A stretch of DNA of 23,638 bases from Myxococcales bacterium UBA5297 (GTDB taxonomy: Bacteria > Myxococcota > Myxococcia > Myxococcales > UBA5297). The notes below the pieces were generated by a model. That model did no database searches and was not told the DNA's origin. It worked only from the letters and a program-made list of their open reading frames with translations. This document shows positions 1-9,474 of this stretch, piece after piece. The DNA lies in the NCBI GenBank assembly GCA_002408385.1, contig DHSB01000202.1, positions 12,141-35,778 on the forward strand, written 5' to 3'. A program made the translations under genes and the position numbers. Position 1 is the stretch's first letter. Each line of letters opens with the position of its first letter.

Positions 1-125
1 GAGCGTAGCCTCCCGAGGAACGAGGGAGGCGGAGCCGAGGGGCCCTCGACTTCGCCTGCCCCGAGCCTGCCGAGGGGCTCGGGCTGACCGGTCTTCGCTC
101 GAACGATTCTTCGACACCTTTTCAG
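1..125 (+). repeat. Dispersed intergenic repeat, copy 1 (left edge)
   Basis: This stretch matches the reverse complement of 9157-9279. The 25 bases at 96-120 are identical to the complement of 9162-9186. After one mismatch, TCAG follows in both copies. The far ends also align: GAGCGT, then CTCC, then CGAGGAACGAG, then AGGCG, in the same order. The middle is diverged. Inside copy 1, 60-67 and 76-83 form an 8-bp hairpin (CCCGAGCC / GGCTCGGG, 8-nt loop). No coding function is evident. The copy may begin before the window. It looks like a non-autonomous intergenic repeat family; its identity is unknown. Confidence 0.6.
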
Positions 126-560
126 TTCCTCTACTTCGCCAGCGTCCTCTCCCGTTTCCAGAACCCCGACGTCGACAAGCTGCCGCGCGAGGCGCACGGG
201 CAAGCGCGCGATCCGATGGCCGGCGACTTGAGCCGCCCCGACGCGGGCGACTACGCCGACGCCCTCGAGTGCAGCGGCCAGGAGACCGAGGCGATCAAGC
301 GCGCGGTGAAGGAGGGCTGGCTGCCGAAGAGCGCGGTGCCCGACGGCGAGGTGAGCGCGCAACGGCGCATCTTCTCGCTCCCCGGCATCTGCGCCGGCCC
401 GCCGCGCAAGCTGGCCGAGGCGATGGCGCTGCACTACCGGCGCCTCGCCGAGCGCCACCTCTTCAAACCGCCGCCACAGAGGCGCGGCGGCGAGCCCATC
501 GTCCCGAGCACCCTCTCGCCGTGGGAGCTCGGCGACTCGCCGAAGGAGAGCGCGACGCCG
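126..560 (+). pseudogene. Unrecognised coding-like segment, 5' part of a frameshifted block
   Basis: The frame through 126-216 and beyond reads without a stop and has balanced, protein-like composition, for example LYFASVLSRFQNPDVDKL and then FSLPGICAGPPRKLAEAMAL. Around 540-560 the sensible reading moves to another frame (FDLGRLKEELRLAGLDLSE), then to a third near 650 (LADGLRDLNLPVPSLESW). I do not recognise the family. It may be the remains of a separate gene, or upstream sequence joined to the aminotransferase-like fragment that follows. The left boundary with the repeat is uncertain, and no convincing start codon or ribosome site is visible. Confidence 0.35.
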
Positions 561-1120
561 TCCCCGCTTTCGATCTCGGCAGGCTCAAGGAGGAGCTTCG
601 CCTCGCCGGGCTCGACCTCTCGGAGCAGCGGCCGGACCGCGCGCTCATCGCCGCGGGCTCATCGCCGCGCGTCTCGCCGACGGCTTGCGCGACCTCAACC
701 TGCCGGTGCCCTCGCTCGAGTCGTGGACCGCGCAGGTCGAGGAGCTCGACGACTCTGCGCTCTTGCACGCGGGGTTTCGCGTCACCCTCGTCGACACGGA
801 GCCGGGAGGCTTCTGAGTGGACCCCGCGTCCTTCGAAGCGGCGCTCGAGCCGGCGACGCGTCTGGTCTGCGTCACGCACTTTCTCGGTTTCCCCGCGCAG
901 CTCGAGCAGATCGCCGCCCTCGCGCAGCGGCCGCGGCCTGTTCGTCTTGCAGGACTGCTGCGAGAGCATGGACCTGCGCGTCGGTGGCAGGCCGGCTTGG
1001 CAATGGGGAACGCTGGCGACCTGGAGCTTCTATCACCCGCACCACCTCTCCGCGTTCGGCGGCGGCGCGGTCGTCTCGCTCGACGAGGAGTGGCAGCGCC
1101 GCGTCGCTCGCGCACTGGGG
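561..1120 (+). pseudogene. DegT/RfbH-like PLP-dependent sugar enzyme fragment (His in place of Lys)
   Basis: Pieced together across frames, this reads like the middle of the DegT/DnrJ/EryC1 aspartate-aminotransferase-fold family: GFRVTLVDTEPGGF, VDPASFEAALEPATRLVCVT, GLFVLQDCCESMD, then SFYHPHHLSAFGGGAVV. The last motif resembles SFYPAHHITMGEGGAV of the RfbH/ColD branch (4-keto-6-deoxysugar 3-dehydrases), where His replaces the PLP-binding Lys. An in-frame TGA at 814-816 sits between GGF and VDPAS, and the frame shifts again near 935. Family members are about 380-440 residues. Here the N-terminal part is scrambled, and the C-terminal small domain is missing because the reading runs straight into the HemN-like segment. 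It is best called a decayed and probably deletion-fused gene. The substrate is unknown. Confidence 0.6.
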
Positions 1121-2488
1121 ATGGCCCCTCCGCTGCGCGCCAGCGTGAGGTACCCGCCCTCGCGCGAGCTGGTGCAGCGCTACCGCATCGCCGAGCCGGC
1201 CGAAGAGGTGGAGGCCTCGCTCGCCGGCGCAAGCAAGCGCCTCGGGCTCTACGTCCACGTGCCGTTCTGCGAGCGGCGCTGCCGCTATTGCGACTACGCG
1301 ACCCTGCCGCTTTCGACTCACGCCGACCGAATCGACGAGTACGTCGAGGCGCTCGTCCTGCAGCTCGAGGCCGTCTCACGCTCGTTGCCCGGCGTGGAGG
1401 TCGCGGGCCTCGACATCGGTGGCGGTACGCCCCGCGTCCTCTCGCCCCGACACTTCGAGCGCATCCTCGACACGGCGCGTAGCCACCTCCGGCTCGCGCC
1501 TTCGTTCGAGGCGAGCACGGAGACGACTCCCGTCGCTCGCCGGCGACCGCGAGAAATGGACCGCGATCGCGGCAACCGGCATCGGGCGCGTGAGCCTGGG
1601 CGTCCGAGAGCCCGAATCCGGAGGTCCTGCGAAGCGTCGGGTGCGCCGACGCGAGCCGCGAGCTGGCGCGAGCCGGCATCGACTCGCTGAGGGCGAGCGG
1701 GCTCTCCCTGCTGAACGTCGATCTGCTGTTCGGGCTACCGGGCGACTCTGCCGCGAGTTGGCGCGGGACCATTGAGTTCGCCCTGTCGCTCGAGCCCGAC
1801 GTCATCACCACCTACGACACCGTCTACAAGAACCGCAGGATCGCCCTCGACGCCCGGCGCCGCGGCCAGCCTCCAGAGGCCGGGAGCTTCGGACGGCTCT
1901 ACGACACGCGCTTCGAGCGCCTGTGCTCGGCGGGTTTTCGTGCCCGCTACGGCTCGGTCAACTTCAGCCGCGTCCCCGGACGGCTGGGGACGAGCCGGTA
2001 TCTCGAAGGCCGGATTCTCGACGGGCTCGACTACGTCGGCTTAGGGCTCTTACGCCTCGTCCTTGATGGGCAAGACGTGGCTGTTCGCGCCCGCCGGGCT
2101 CGAAGACTGGCTCGGCGCGGCAAGGCGCGGCCGCCTCGCTTCAGGTGAGGTCTATGCGCTTCCGATCGAACACGTGATGGCGAAGTACCTGCTGCTCGCC
2201 CTCTCGTACGTCTTCATCGGCCCGGTCCGCTTCGAGCGCCGGTTCGGAGAGCAGATCGAGCGTCGCTTCGGGGAAGCGCTCGAGCTGCTTTCTTCCTCCG
2301 CCTTGCTGGCATCGCTGCCGCCGGGCCGCGAGGAAGCCGGGGCGCCTGCAGCGGCTGCCAGCGCTGAGGCGGGCATGGTCTGGGCGATAGCGGCGGGCTC
2401 GTTCTCGCGGTTGCCGGGGATGCGCGCGGCCTTCTTTCCGGACGAGGCGCTCGCGTCGCTCCGCCTTCCCGTCCCCTTCTCCGACTAG
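1121..2488 (+). pseudogene. HemN-like radical SAM protein, frameshifted
   Basis: From a candidate ATG at 1121, the sequence reads LGLYVHVPFCERRCRYCDYA. This contains the CxxxCxxC iron-sulfur motif of radical SAM enzymes (Cys codons at 1268, 1280 and 1289). GGGTP, RVSLGV and NVDLLFGLPGD follow, in the order typical of HemN/HemW-type coproporphyrinogen dehydrogenase-like proteins. The frame changes near 1530 and 1600-1615 and again at about 2050, where DYVGLG continues as YASSLMGKTW one base out of register. The tail to the stop at 2488 is intact in frame. The total equals a full-length family member of about 450 residues. The context (sugar-type PLP enzyme, PaaK-like ligase nearby) suggests a lost biosynthetic pathway rather than haem synthesis; that is inference. 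Confidence 0.7.
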
Positions 2489-2881
2489 ACGCGAGGCTCG
2501 CGTTCGGTTGGACACGGCGACCACGCTTCCGGGTGCGAGAGGAGGTCGACGGACAGCCCTTCGCCAGAGCGGCAATCCACCTGCGCAGTTTCGTTCGGGG
2601 CCTCGAGCGCAGATGGCAAGGGCGCAAGCGCACTGGCGCTGCCAACCGGATCTGCGTCCGGGTCGGACTTGTGAGACAAGGCTGGTCGCCTCTCCGCTGG
2701 GGGGATGACCGGTCTTTTGCGAAGTTGCTTGGACAGGGTTGGAGCGAGACTCAGGCGCGCGCCCGCAACAGCCCGAACTTTGGGGACAACCGGGGGTGAC
2801 GGGCGGTTGACCGATAGGCTGGAAGCCGAGCAAGCTGGTAATCGATGGGATGCTGAAGTCTTTCCCCCCAGGAGACAAACC
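2489..2881. other. Intergenic region upstream of the 601-residue lipoprotein gene
   Basis: About 390 bases without a credible gene. A TTGACC at 2807-2812 could be a -35 element, but the sequence 17-18 bases on (around 2830-2836) is a poor -10. A GAACTT at about 2776 could equally suit an alternative sigma factor. The only firm signal is the ribosome site AGGAGA at 2870-2875, six bases before the ATG at 2882. No terminator was seen for the decayed genes to the left. Confidence 0.5.
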
Positions 2882-4687
2882 ATGCCGCTGCCCCTCTCCT
2901 CGAGACCGTGGTTGGTGCTTGTCACGATTGGCTTCTTCTTCGGCTGCACAAACGACCCGATTCACCCGCTGGACGAAGGCGACGTTGAAGAAATCCCCAA
3001 GGGCGTTCACCTGCGTCCTGGAGTCGAGATCCACTTCGCGTCCGAGGCTTCGGGGGCGCTGCTCGACGAGGCAGCGAATACCGTCAAGCTCACGGGGGAG
3101 GCCGCCAGTCAGAACGCTTCCCTGAAGGCCGGCGACATCCTGGGCTCCGAGACCTGGGTGGCGCGGGTCGTCGGCGTCAAGAAGTCAGGCGATGCGCTCG
3201 TGGCCTCGGTCGAGCAGCTCTTCCTGACCGATGTCATCTACGGCGACTTCGACATGGAGCTTCCTCTCGAACTAGGCGAGGGGTCGAGCTTCGACGTCGA
3301 CGAGAACGGCAACATCTCCTCGCAGAAACAGAACCTGAGCATCCCGAGTTGGGACCCGCAGTTGACTGCCAGCGCCGCAGGCAAGCTGACCGCCGGCGTC
3401 GAGGGCGGCGTCTCGTTCCCCGCCGGTGCGACTGGCCGCTTCAAAGGAAAGATCGGGCTCATCCCCGTCAAGGAGCTGATGGTCAAGTTCGACCTGGGGA
3501 TGCAGGCGCGTCTCACCGTCTATGCCGAAGCCTCGGCCTCCGGAAGCGTCGAGATCAGCAACGAGTTCGGACGGGTCTCCCTGGGCGACATTCCGCTCGG
3601 CACGACGGGTCTGTCTCTCAAGCCCTCGCTGGTCTTCGACGGGACGCTCTCCGGAAACGCCTCGGGCAAGGTCCGGGTCGAGGCCACTGCGCAGGCGAGC
3701 CTGAACGTCCCGGTGGGCTTCAACTACACCGACAGCACCGGCCTGCAGATGATCCCGAACGGCACCTATCCCATCACCACCGGAGGCGGGATCTCCGCAG
3801 GCGTGGTCAATGAGGCGAGCGCGGAGGCCTCGCTGGAGCTGAGCGTTCGACTCGTCATCGGCCTGGGCATCGTCAAGATCCCCGGGAAAATCACCGGTCC
3901 GAACGCCTCGGTCGGCCTCTACGCCGAAAGCTCCTACCTGCCCTTGGGGACTCCCGAGTGTCTGACGGCCGAGGCCGGCGCTCAAGCCTGCATCACTGCT
4001 GCCGTCGGCTTTGAGGCGTTCGGCTTCTCGAAGGAGTTCGCGCTCGACCCGTGGTGCCTGAGGAAGGCGCTCGCCCAGTACGGTGATCAGGGCCAGTTCT
4101 GCATCGATGCACCGTCGTCCCAGGAGCTCGCCGACATGCTCAACGCGGCGCACCAACTGGTCGACTGCGACGACCCGAACGTCCAGCTCGGCAACCTGTT
4201 CGAAGGCACGTGCCTCGAGGACTTCAGCACTCACTGCTTCGACCCGCAGGGAGAGTGCCAGGGCACGGTCTACGACGATGGCCGGGTGATTCAGCGCTGG
4301 CCGAGCGGCGAGGTCCTGGAGATGTGGCTGAACCGCGATGGCATCACCGAGACCAAGCCGATGTACCTTATCGACCCGAACCGCCAGCTTTGCACCGACG
4401 GGTTGATGGAGACGGGCGCCCCGGGGGACGAGTGCCTTTCGAGCAGCACGCTGACCCTGCATCAGGACGAGCCTTCCGAAAAATACCTGGAGGGCGACAG
4501 GGTGCTGACGTGCATGTCGAGCCCGGAGCAGATCGACGTGACCTGTCCGGACGGGACCGTGCACAACGTCGCCATCCCCTCGGCGCAGGAGCACGCTGCC
4601 GCTCAGATCTGCTCGCGCGGCGGGCCCTGCACCTTCGTCGTTGAGGGCGGACCGGGCCCCGACGATTTGCTCGGCGAACAGCAGTAG
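2882..4687 (+). CDS. Large secreted lipoprotein, beta-rich with Cys-rich C-terminal region
   Basis: The start is ATG 2882, preceded by AGGAGA at 2870-2875, although the frame stays open further upstream to 2705. The first 22 residues form a lipoprotein signal (basic/polar start, hydrophobic LVLVTIGFFFGC). Cys22 is the predicted lipidation site, with Thr-Asn next, consistent with outer-membrane sorting. Residues of about 100-370 lack cysteine and consist of alternating Gly/Ser/Ala and hydrophobic residues, suggesting beta structure (for example ASASGSVEISNEFGRVSLG). From about residue 365 to the end there are 14 cysteines, an even number compatible with disulfides in an exported protein. I do not recognise a named domain. 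The gene is intact and ends at a strong terminator, although genes on both sides are decayed. It appears to be a single-gene transcription unit. Function unknown. Confidence 0.85.
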   Translation: MPLPLSSRPWLVLVTIGFFFGCTNDPIHPLDEGDVEEIPKGVHLRPGVEIHFASEASGALLDEAANTVKLTGEAASQNASLKAGDILGSETWVARVVGVKKSGDALVASVEQLFLTDVIYGDFDMELPLELGEGSSFDVDENGNISSQKQNLSIPSWDPQLTASAAGKLTAGVEGGVSFPAGATGRFKGKIGLIPVKELMVKFDLGMQARLTVYAEASASGSVEISNEFGRVSLGDIPLGTTGLSLKPSLVFDGTLSGNASGKVRVEATAQASLNVPVGFNYTDSTGLQMIPNGTYPITTGGGISAGVVNEASAEASLELSVRLVIGLGIVKIPGKITGPNASVGLYAESSYLPLGTPECLTAEAGAQACITAAVGFEAFGFSKEFALDPWCLRKALAQYGDQGQFCIDAPSSQELADMLNAAHQLVDCDDPNVQLGNLFEGTCLEDFSTHCFDPQGECQGTVYDDGRVIQRWPSGEVLEMWLNRDGITETKPMYLIDPNRQLCTDGLMETGAPGDECLSSSTLTLHQDEPSEKYLEGDRVLTCMSSPEQIDVTCPDGTVHNVAIPSAQEHAAAQICSRGGPCTFVVEGGPGPDDLLGEQQ

Positions 4688-4705
4688 TCCGCACCGAAGC
4701 CCTTC

Positions 4706-4745
4706 GGCGGACGGCGCGCCCGGCGCGTCGTCCGCCTTTTTTTTT
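4706..4745 (+). terminator. Rho-independent terminator of the lipoprotein gene
   Basis: The perfect stem GGCGGACG (4706-4713) pairs with CGTCCGCC (4729-4736) around a GC-rich inner hairpin, followed immediately by nine T residues (4737-4745). It lies 18 bases past the stop codon at 4687. There is no T run on the other side, so it should act only on the plus strand. Confidence 0.93.
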
Positions 4746-4817
4746 CGGGCGACACGGCGCACTCCAACCAAAGCGCGGCCGCCAGGGAGACAGGCGCGGC
4801 CACAGGCCCCAGCCTGG

Positions 4818-6187
4818 TCAGCGAACGCAGGTCCGGTAAACGATGCGCTTTTCTCCAGACGCAGACAGAGGCGCGGTCGCTCGCTCGCGGCGCAACGCGA
4901 CGCGCACCGACAGCAACCTCTCGAGAGCTTGCTCGAGCGCGCGGGTCGAGCCCTCCTCCAGCTCTTCGGGGCCGAAGTAGCGCAAGCGCACCTCGCCCAC
5001 GGCGGCCTGCTCGAGCTGGAACTGGCGCTCCGCCGAGCTTTGAGATCAAGGGCTGCAACTGCGAGGGATCGACGCGGCGCCCGGACACATCGAGGAGGCG
5101 CGCGGCCAGCCTTCCCTCGAACCGCGAGAGCGATCGCCCTCGGAAGCCACAGGCGCAAGGCGAGCCGGGCTCCTCGACGCTCGCCAGGTCTCCGGTGCGG
5201 TAGCGCACGAGGGGCGGGCAAGAGGCGATTGCGCAGGTTGGTGACGAGCAGCCTGCCCCGATCCTGTTCGGCTCGACCGCGCCCTCGAGCGGGTGCAACC
5301 GCGGGCCTGTCGGCCGGACAGCGCCAGGCGATGGGGCCGGTTTCGGCCAGCGAGTAGTAGCCGACGACCGCTGCGCCTGTCGCCGCGCACAACCGGCGCG
5401 CGAGCCTCTCGCCGAGGGCGAAGGCGCTCGAGAGGAAAAGGCGCGGTCGAAGCTGCAGCGCGCGCGACTCGAGGGCCTCCGCGAGCGTGCCGAGCGAATC
5501 GGGATCGCCGGAGACGACCGCGGGCGAGAGCCGCTGCAGGGTCTCGAGCGCCGCGGGTTCCTCCCAGTGCAGCTTGCGAAAGAGCGTCCCGTGAAATAGC
5601 GGCAACCGCGTTTGATAGATGGCCGAGCGCGGCAGCGTGCAGAGCAGCACGATGCCGGTCGAGCCCACAGCGGGAAGCGGCCCGAGCCGTTGCCACTCTC
5701 AGAGGAAGCGGATGAACACCGCAAAGAAGTGGCTCGACTCGCCATCCATGAAGAACCGCACCGGCTCGCCGGTCGAGCCGCTGGTGATTCCAAACCAGCC
5801 CTCCTCGATGTCGGCCCTGCCGACGCGGCGACCGAAGAGCTCGAGGTAGCGCTCCTGGAGCGCGCGCCGGCTCAGCTCCGGGAAGCCCGCGAGCTCGGAC
5901 GGACGGCGCAGATCCCGCCAGTCGACGCCGGCCTCGGCGAAGGGGCGCGGATAGAAGGAGCACTCCTCCTGTGTGCCCGCAAAGACCCGCCGAGAGAGCG
6001 CGCGCGCATCCCCTCGGCGTCGGCGAGGAGCCGTCGGCCGCCAGCGGTGATTCGCGCGGTGGTAGCGAAGGAGCTGCCACAGGTAGCGCCGGCGCACCGG
6101 GCAGCGGTAGAGCTCGGCCGGAGGCGTCGCGGGCAGGTCGAGCTCTCGCGCGTCCCGCGAGGGCTCAACCCGCGGCGCGCTCGCCAC
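4818..6187 (-). pseudogene. Phenylacetate-CoA ligase / CapK-like adenylate-forming enzyme, broken
   Basis: Reading down the minus strand from ATG 6187, the frame gives a PaaK/CapK/LuxE-type N-terminal region, then the phosphate-binding loop GITSGSTGEPVRFF. An in-frame TGA (5699-5701) follows FIRFL. The same frame continues sensibly with EWQRLGPLPAVGSTGIVLL, WEEPAALETLQRL and GYYSLAETGPIAW, the last being the adenylate-forming A5-like motif. Frame changes near 5310, 5260 and 5220 are needed to read RLLVTNLRN and then LVRYRTGDLA, and one near 5040 to reach the end (RYFGPEELEEGS...) at 4818. Total length is about 456 residues, normal for the family. Its start overlaps the end of the upstream alpha/beta hydrolase by 23 bases, so the two were probably one operon. 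The original role would be ATP-dependent activation of a carboxylate as acyl-AMP/CoA; the substrate is unknown. Confidence 0.7.
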
Positions 6188-7067
6188 CGGTGAAGACCCG
6201 TTCGTCGAGGAACTTCGAGACGCGCAGGCTCAGCAGGTCCGGCTGCTCGATGAGCGCGGCGTGGGTCGCGTTGGGAATGACCAGCAGCTCGGCCCCCGGT
6301 ATCAGGTGCGCCATCTCGGCGACGACGCGCAGCGGCGTGAAGAGGTCCCTCTCGGCAGCCACGACCAGCGCCGGCACCTCGATGCGCGGCAAGATGGCGG
6401 AGGCGTCGTAGCGCTGCATGTCTTCGGCGAGCGCGATCCAGGTGCGCAGGTCCATCCGCACCAGGTGCTCCATGAACGGGACCATCAGCTCGTGAGGAGC
6501 CAGCGAGGGATCGATGATGCCGACCACGCGCGCGAGGCTCTCGGCGACCCCGGAGGTGAGCACCGGGCGCGTCGCGCGCGTCACCAGGCCCGGGGCCTTC
6601 TCGACGATGCTCTTGATGACCTCGAAGGCACGCAGGGACGATTTCGAGTCGAAGAACGTCTCGATGAACCGCCGGTAGGTGCCCATCGTGGGAACGAGCG
6701 CCAAGACGCGCTCGGGGCGGCGGGCGTAGAGCTCGAACCCGACCTGTACGCCCAGCGAATGGCCAAGGTGGACGGCCCGCTCGACGCCGGCAGCGTCCAT
6801 GACCGCCGCAAGGTCATCGGCGCAGGCGGAGACCGAGATCTCCCGCGGGTCCTCCGGCCCATCGGAACGTCCATGTCCGCGGTAGTCCCAGCGCACGACC
6901 CGGTAGCGCTCGGCTATGCGCGTGGCGAACGGCTCCCAGAAGAAGGTCGAGACGCCGATACCATTCGCGCAGACGAGGAACGGTCCCTGCTCGCCGTCGA
7001 TTCGATAGTAGAGGCGCAGCCCGCCAGGGCCAGTCGCATACCCCTCGCGGTGCATCGGCTGCGGCAT
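6165..7067 (-). CDS. Alpha/beta hydrolase fold protein
   Basis: A 300-residue serine hydrolase from ATG 7067. A second ATG four codons later is also possible, and the frame is open upstream, but that part is Arg/Ser-rich and would overlap the preceding gene. Visible features are an oxyanion-region NGIG (residues 35-38), nucleophile elbow GHSLG with Ser104, Asp241 in AERDLFTPL and His269 in PNATHAALIEQ, so the catalytic triad is complete. There is no signal peptide, so it is predicted cytoplasmic. Its substrate cannot be told; such proteins include esterases, lactonases and thioesterases. It lies 79 bases downstream of the OmpA-like gene on the same strand, behind a hairpin at 7112-7137, and overlaps the start of the broken ligase. 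No strong ribosome site is visible. Confidence 0.85.
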   Translation of the reverse strand: MPQPMHREGYATGPGGLRLYYRIDGEQGPFLVCANGIGVSTFFWEPFATRIAERYRVVRWDYRGHGRSDGPEDPREISVSACADDLAAVMDAAGVERAVHLGHSLGVQVGFELYARRPERVLALVPTMGTYRRFIETFFDSKSSLRAFEVIKSIVEKAPGLVTRATRPVLTSGVAESLARVVGIIDPSLAPHELMVPFMEHLVRMDLRTWIALAEDMQRYDASAILPRIEVPALVVAAERDLFTPLRVVAEMAHLIPGAELLVIPNATHAALIEQPDLLSLRVSKFLDERVFTGGERAAG

Positions 7068-7111
7068 GCTCAAGGTGGTCCCGCGCTCAGCTCGACTGTC
7101 GCTCGTGCGCG

Positions 7112-7137
7112 AGGGGCGGACCGGTCGGCCCGCCCCT
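7112..7137 (-). other. Hairpin after the OmpA-like gene (no U-run)
   Basis: AGGGGCGG (7112-7119) pairs perfectly with CCGCCCCT (7130-7137) around a 10-base loop. It starts 10 bases past the stop codon of the OmpA-like gene on the minus strand. There is no T run after it on either strand. It could be a weak or processing hairpin that lowers expression of the downstream hydrolase, or an mRNA 3'-end stabiliser. Confidence 0.5.
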
Positions 7138-7146
7138 TGGCCGAAG

Positions 7147-8436
<1,290 letters not shown>

Positions 8437-8489
8437 CTCGTTCTTCCCTCAGCGCACGAGCGCGCGGTGGATGGGCGAGCAGCTACGGG

Positions 8490-8903
8490 CTAGAGCGTCG
8501 GCTCGCCGGGCTCGTCGGTTGCGGGGGCAGGCTCCTCAAAGGTCATCCGCGAGGAGGAAATGTCGGGCAGCTCGCCTTCGGACTTGGCTTCCATCGACTT
8601 TTTCTTCGCCTTGACCGCGTTGTCGAGAGCCTTGTTCGCGAAGTCGATCGCCACTTCGAAGTCTGCGTAGCCCTGCTCTTCGCGAGCTTTGTGCAGGTAC
8701 TCGATGGCCGCGGTGTACTCGTAGGGCGCGAGCTTCTCGGCCCCCGCGGTGCGCGCCGCTTCGAGCTGGACGTCCGCGTCCATGATCAGCGCCGTCGACT
8801 TGGTCGGGCCACAGGCGCCGAGCACCGCGGCGGCGACGGAAAGGATGAGCAGGCGGCTCACTGCCAGTCGACTTGCGCCCGCAGGGCGGTTCGAGCGTTC
8901 CAT
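8490..8903 (-). CDS. DUF4398-type lipoprotein
   Basis: A 137-residue predicted outer-membrane lipoprotein. I chose ATG 8903 because GGGAGAA lies just upstream, the signal peptide begins there, and the frame's earlier ATG (8966) sits at the likely transcription start. The signal ends VLGAC (Cys31). The rest is one helical, Ala/Glu/Lys-rich domain (APYEYTAAIEYLHKAREE, FEVAIDFANKALDNA) of the DUF4398 kind, with an acidic tail EEPAPATDEPGEPTL. The same domain type opens the OmpA-like protein encoded 53 bases downstream, so the two are paired paralogous modules and probably work together. No enzymatic residues are evident; a structural or assembly role at the cell envelope is inference. Confidence 0.88.
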   Translation of the reverse strand: MERSNRPAGASRLAVSRLLILSVAAAVLGACGPTKSTALIMDADVQLEAARTAGAEKLAPYEYTAAIEYLHKAREEQGYADFEVAIDFANKALDNAVKAKKKSMEAKSEGELPDISSSRMTFEEPAPATDEPGEPTL

Positions 8904-8973
8904 CTGTTCTCCCGGGGCCGGCGCGCGGGAGCTTTGACCACGCACCCGCGTGAAACCCTTCGACATTTTTCAG

Positions 8974-9002
8974 GTTCTAGTCGCCTTCAGGCGGTCAGTC
9001 AA
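8974..9002 (-). promoter_or_regulatory. Sigma-70-type promoter for the DUF4398/OmpA lipoprotein pair
   Basis: On the minus strand, TTGACT (8997-9002) is separated by exactly 17 bases from TAGAAC (8974-8979). The predicted transcript start is near 8967, giving a 5' leader of about 64 bases to ATG 8903. The spacer contains the small palindrome CGCCTGAAGGCG. Confidence 0.6.
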
Positions 9003-9065
9003 CATTATGGGCTTCCGGCTTTCCCCACAATCCGCGTCTCACCTCCCCGCTCTCGCCGAGAGCCG

Positions 9066-9107
9066 CAAGAAAAAAGAGCCCGGGGCTGCAGGCTCCCGCC
9101 CCCCGGG
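9066..9107 (-). terminator. Rho-independent terminator on the minus strand
   Basis: CCCGGGG (9101-9107, read on the minus strand) pairs with CCCCGGG (9079-9085) across a 15-base loop, followed on the minus strand by CTC and six T residues (9075-9070). It would end transcripts coming from the PP2C gene (stop at 9475) before the promoter at 8974-9002. This leaves an untranslated tail of about 400 bases that includes repeat copy 2. Confidence 0.75.
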
Positions 9108-9156
9108 TCAAGCCCGTCCGCAGCGCTCGGATGCGGCCGCTGGGCGTCTCGCAGCT

Positions 9157-9279
9157 CTGAGAAGGTGTCGAAGAATCGTTCGAGCGACAACGCGGTCGGG
9201 CCAAACCCTGGGCCGGGCATGAAGGGCCGAAGCCGCGGGCCGACTGCGCCTCGGCTCGTTCCTCGAGGAGCCCACGCTC
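9157..9279 (-). repeat. Dispersed intergenic repeat, copy 2 (inverted relative to copy 1)
   Basis: This is the diverged inverted partner of 1-125. The core 9162-9186 is identical to the complement of 96-120. Conserved blocks at 9255-9279 correspond to the GAGCGT...CTCC...CGAGGAACGAG end of copy 1. Beyond TCAG, a block at equal spacing (CCAGCG then CC) suggests the similarity may extend another 20-25 bases. It lies in the 3' untranslated tail of the PP2C gene. The rest of 8904-9474 holds the promoter and terminator listed separately and no convincing gene. Confidence 0.6.
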
Positions 9280-9474
9280 GCGGCCGAGCCGGGGGGAGGC
9301 CGAGGTCGAGGAGGCTTCGCGACATCCTGCTCGATTCCCAGTCCTGGCAAGGACCGAAACCGCGGCGGCCCGATTCCGCCATCGTTCCGCGTCGCCGCCG
9401 ATCGCGCTTGGAGGGCTGCACGCTCGAGCCAGCGCCTGACACCGCAGCAAGCCGAAGCGGGACTCGAAGCGCCT

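Noticed and set aside
3272..5668. Very long minus-strand open frame across the lipoprotein gene
   Set aside because: It is a shadow of the plus-strand lipoprotein gene. Only its upstream end (about 5220-5668) carries real ligase motifs, which I assigned to the broken PaaK-like gene.
8953..8980. Third copy of the dispersed repeat
   Set aside because: Only TTCGACA and TTTTCAG match, with gaps, and the stretch overlaps the promoter; chance cannot be excluded.
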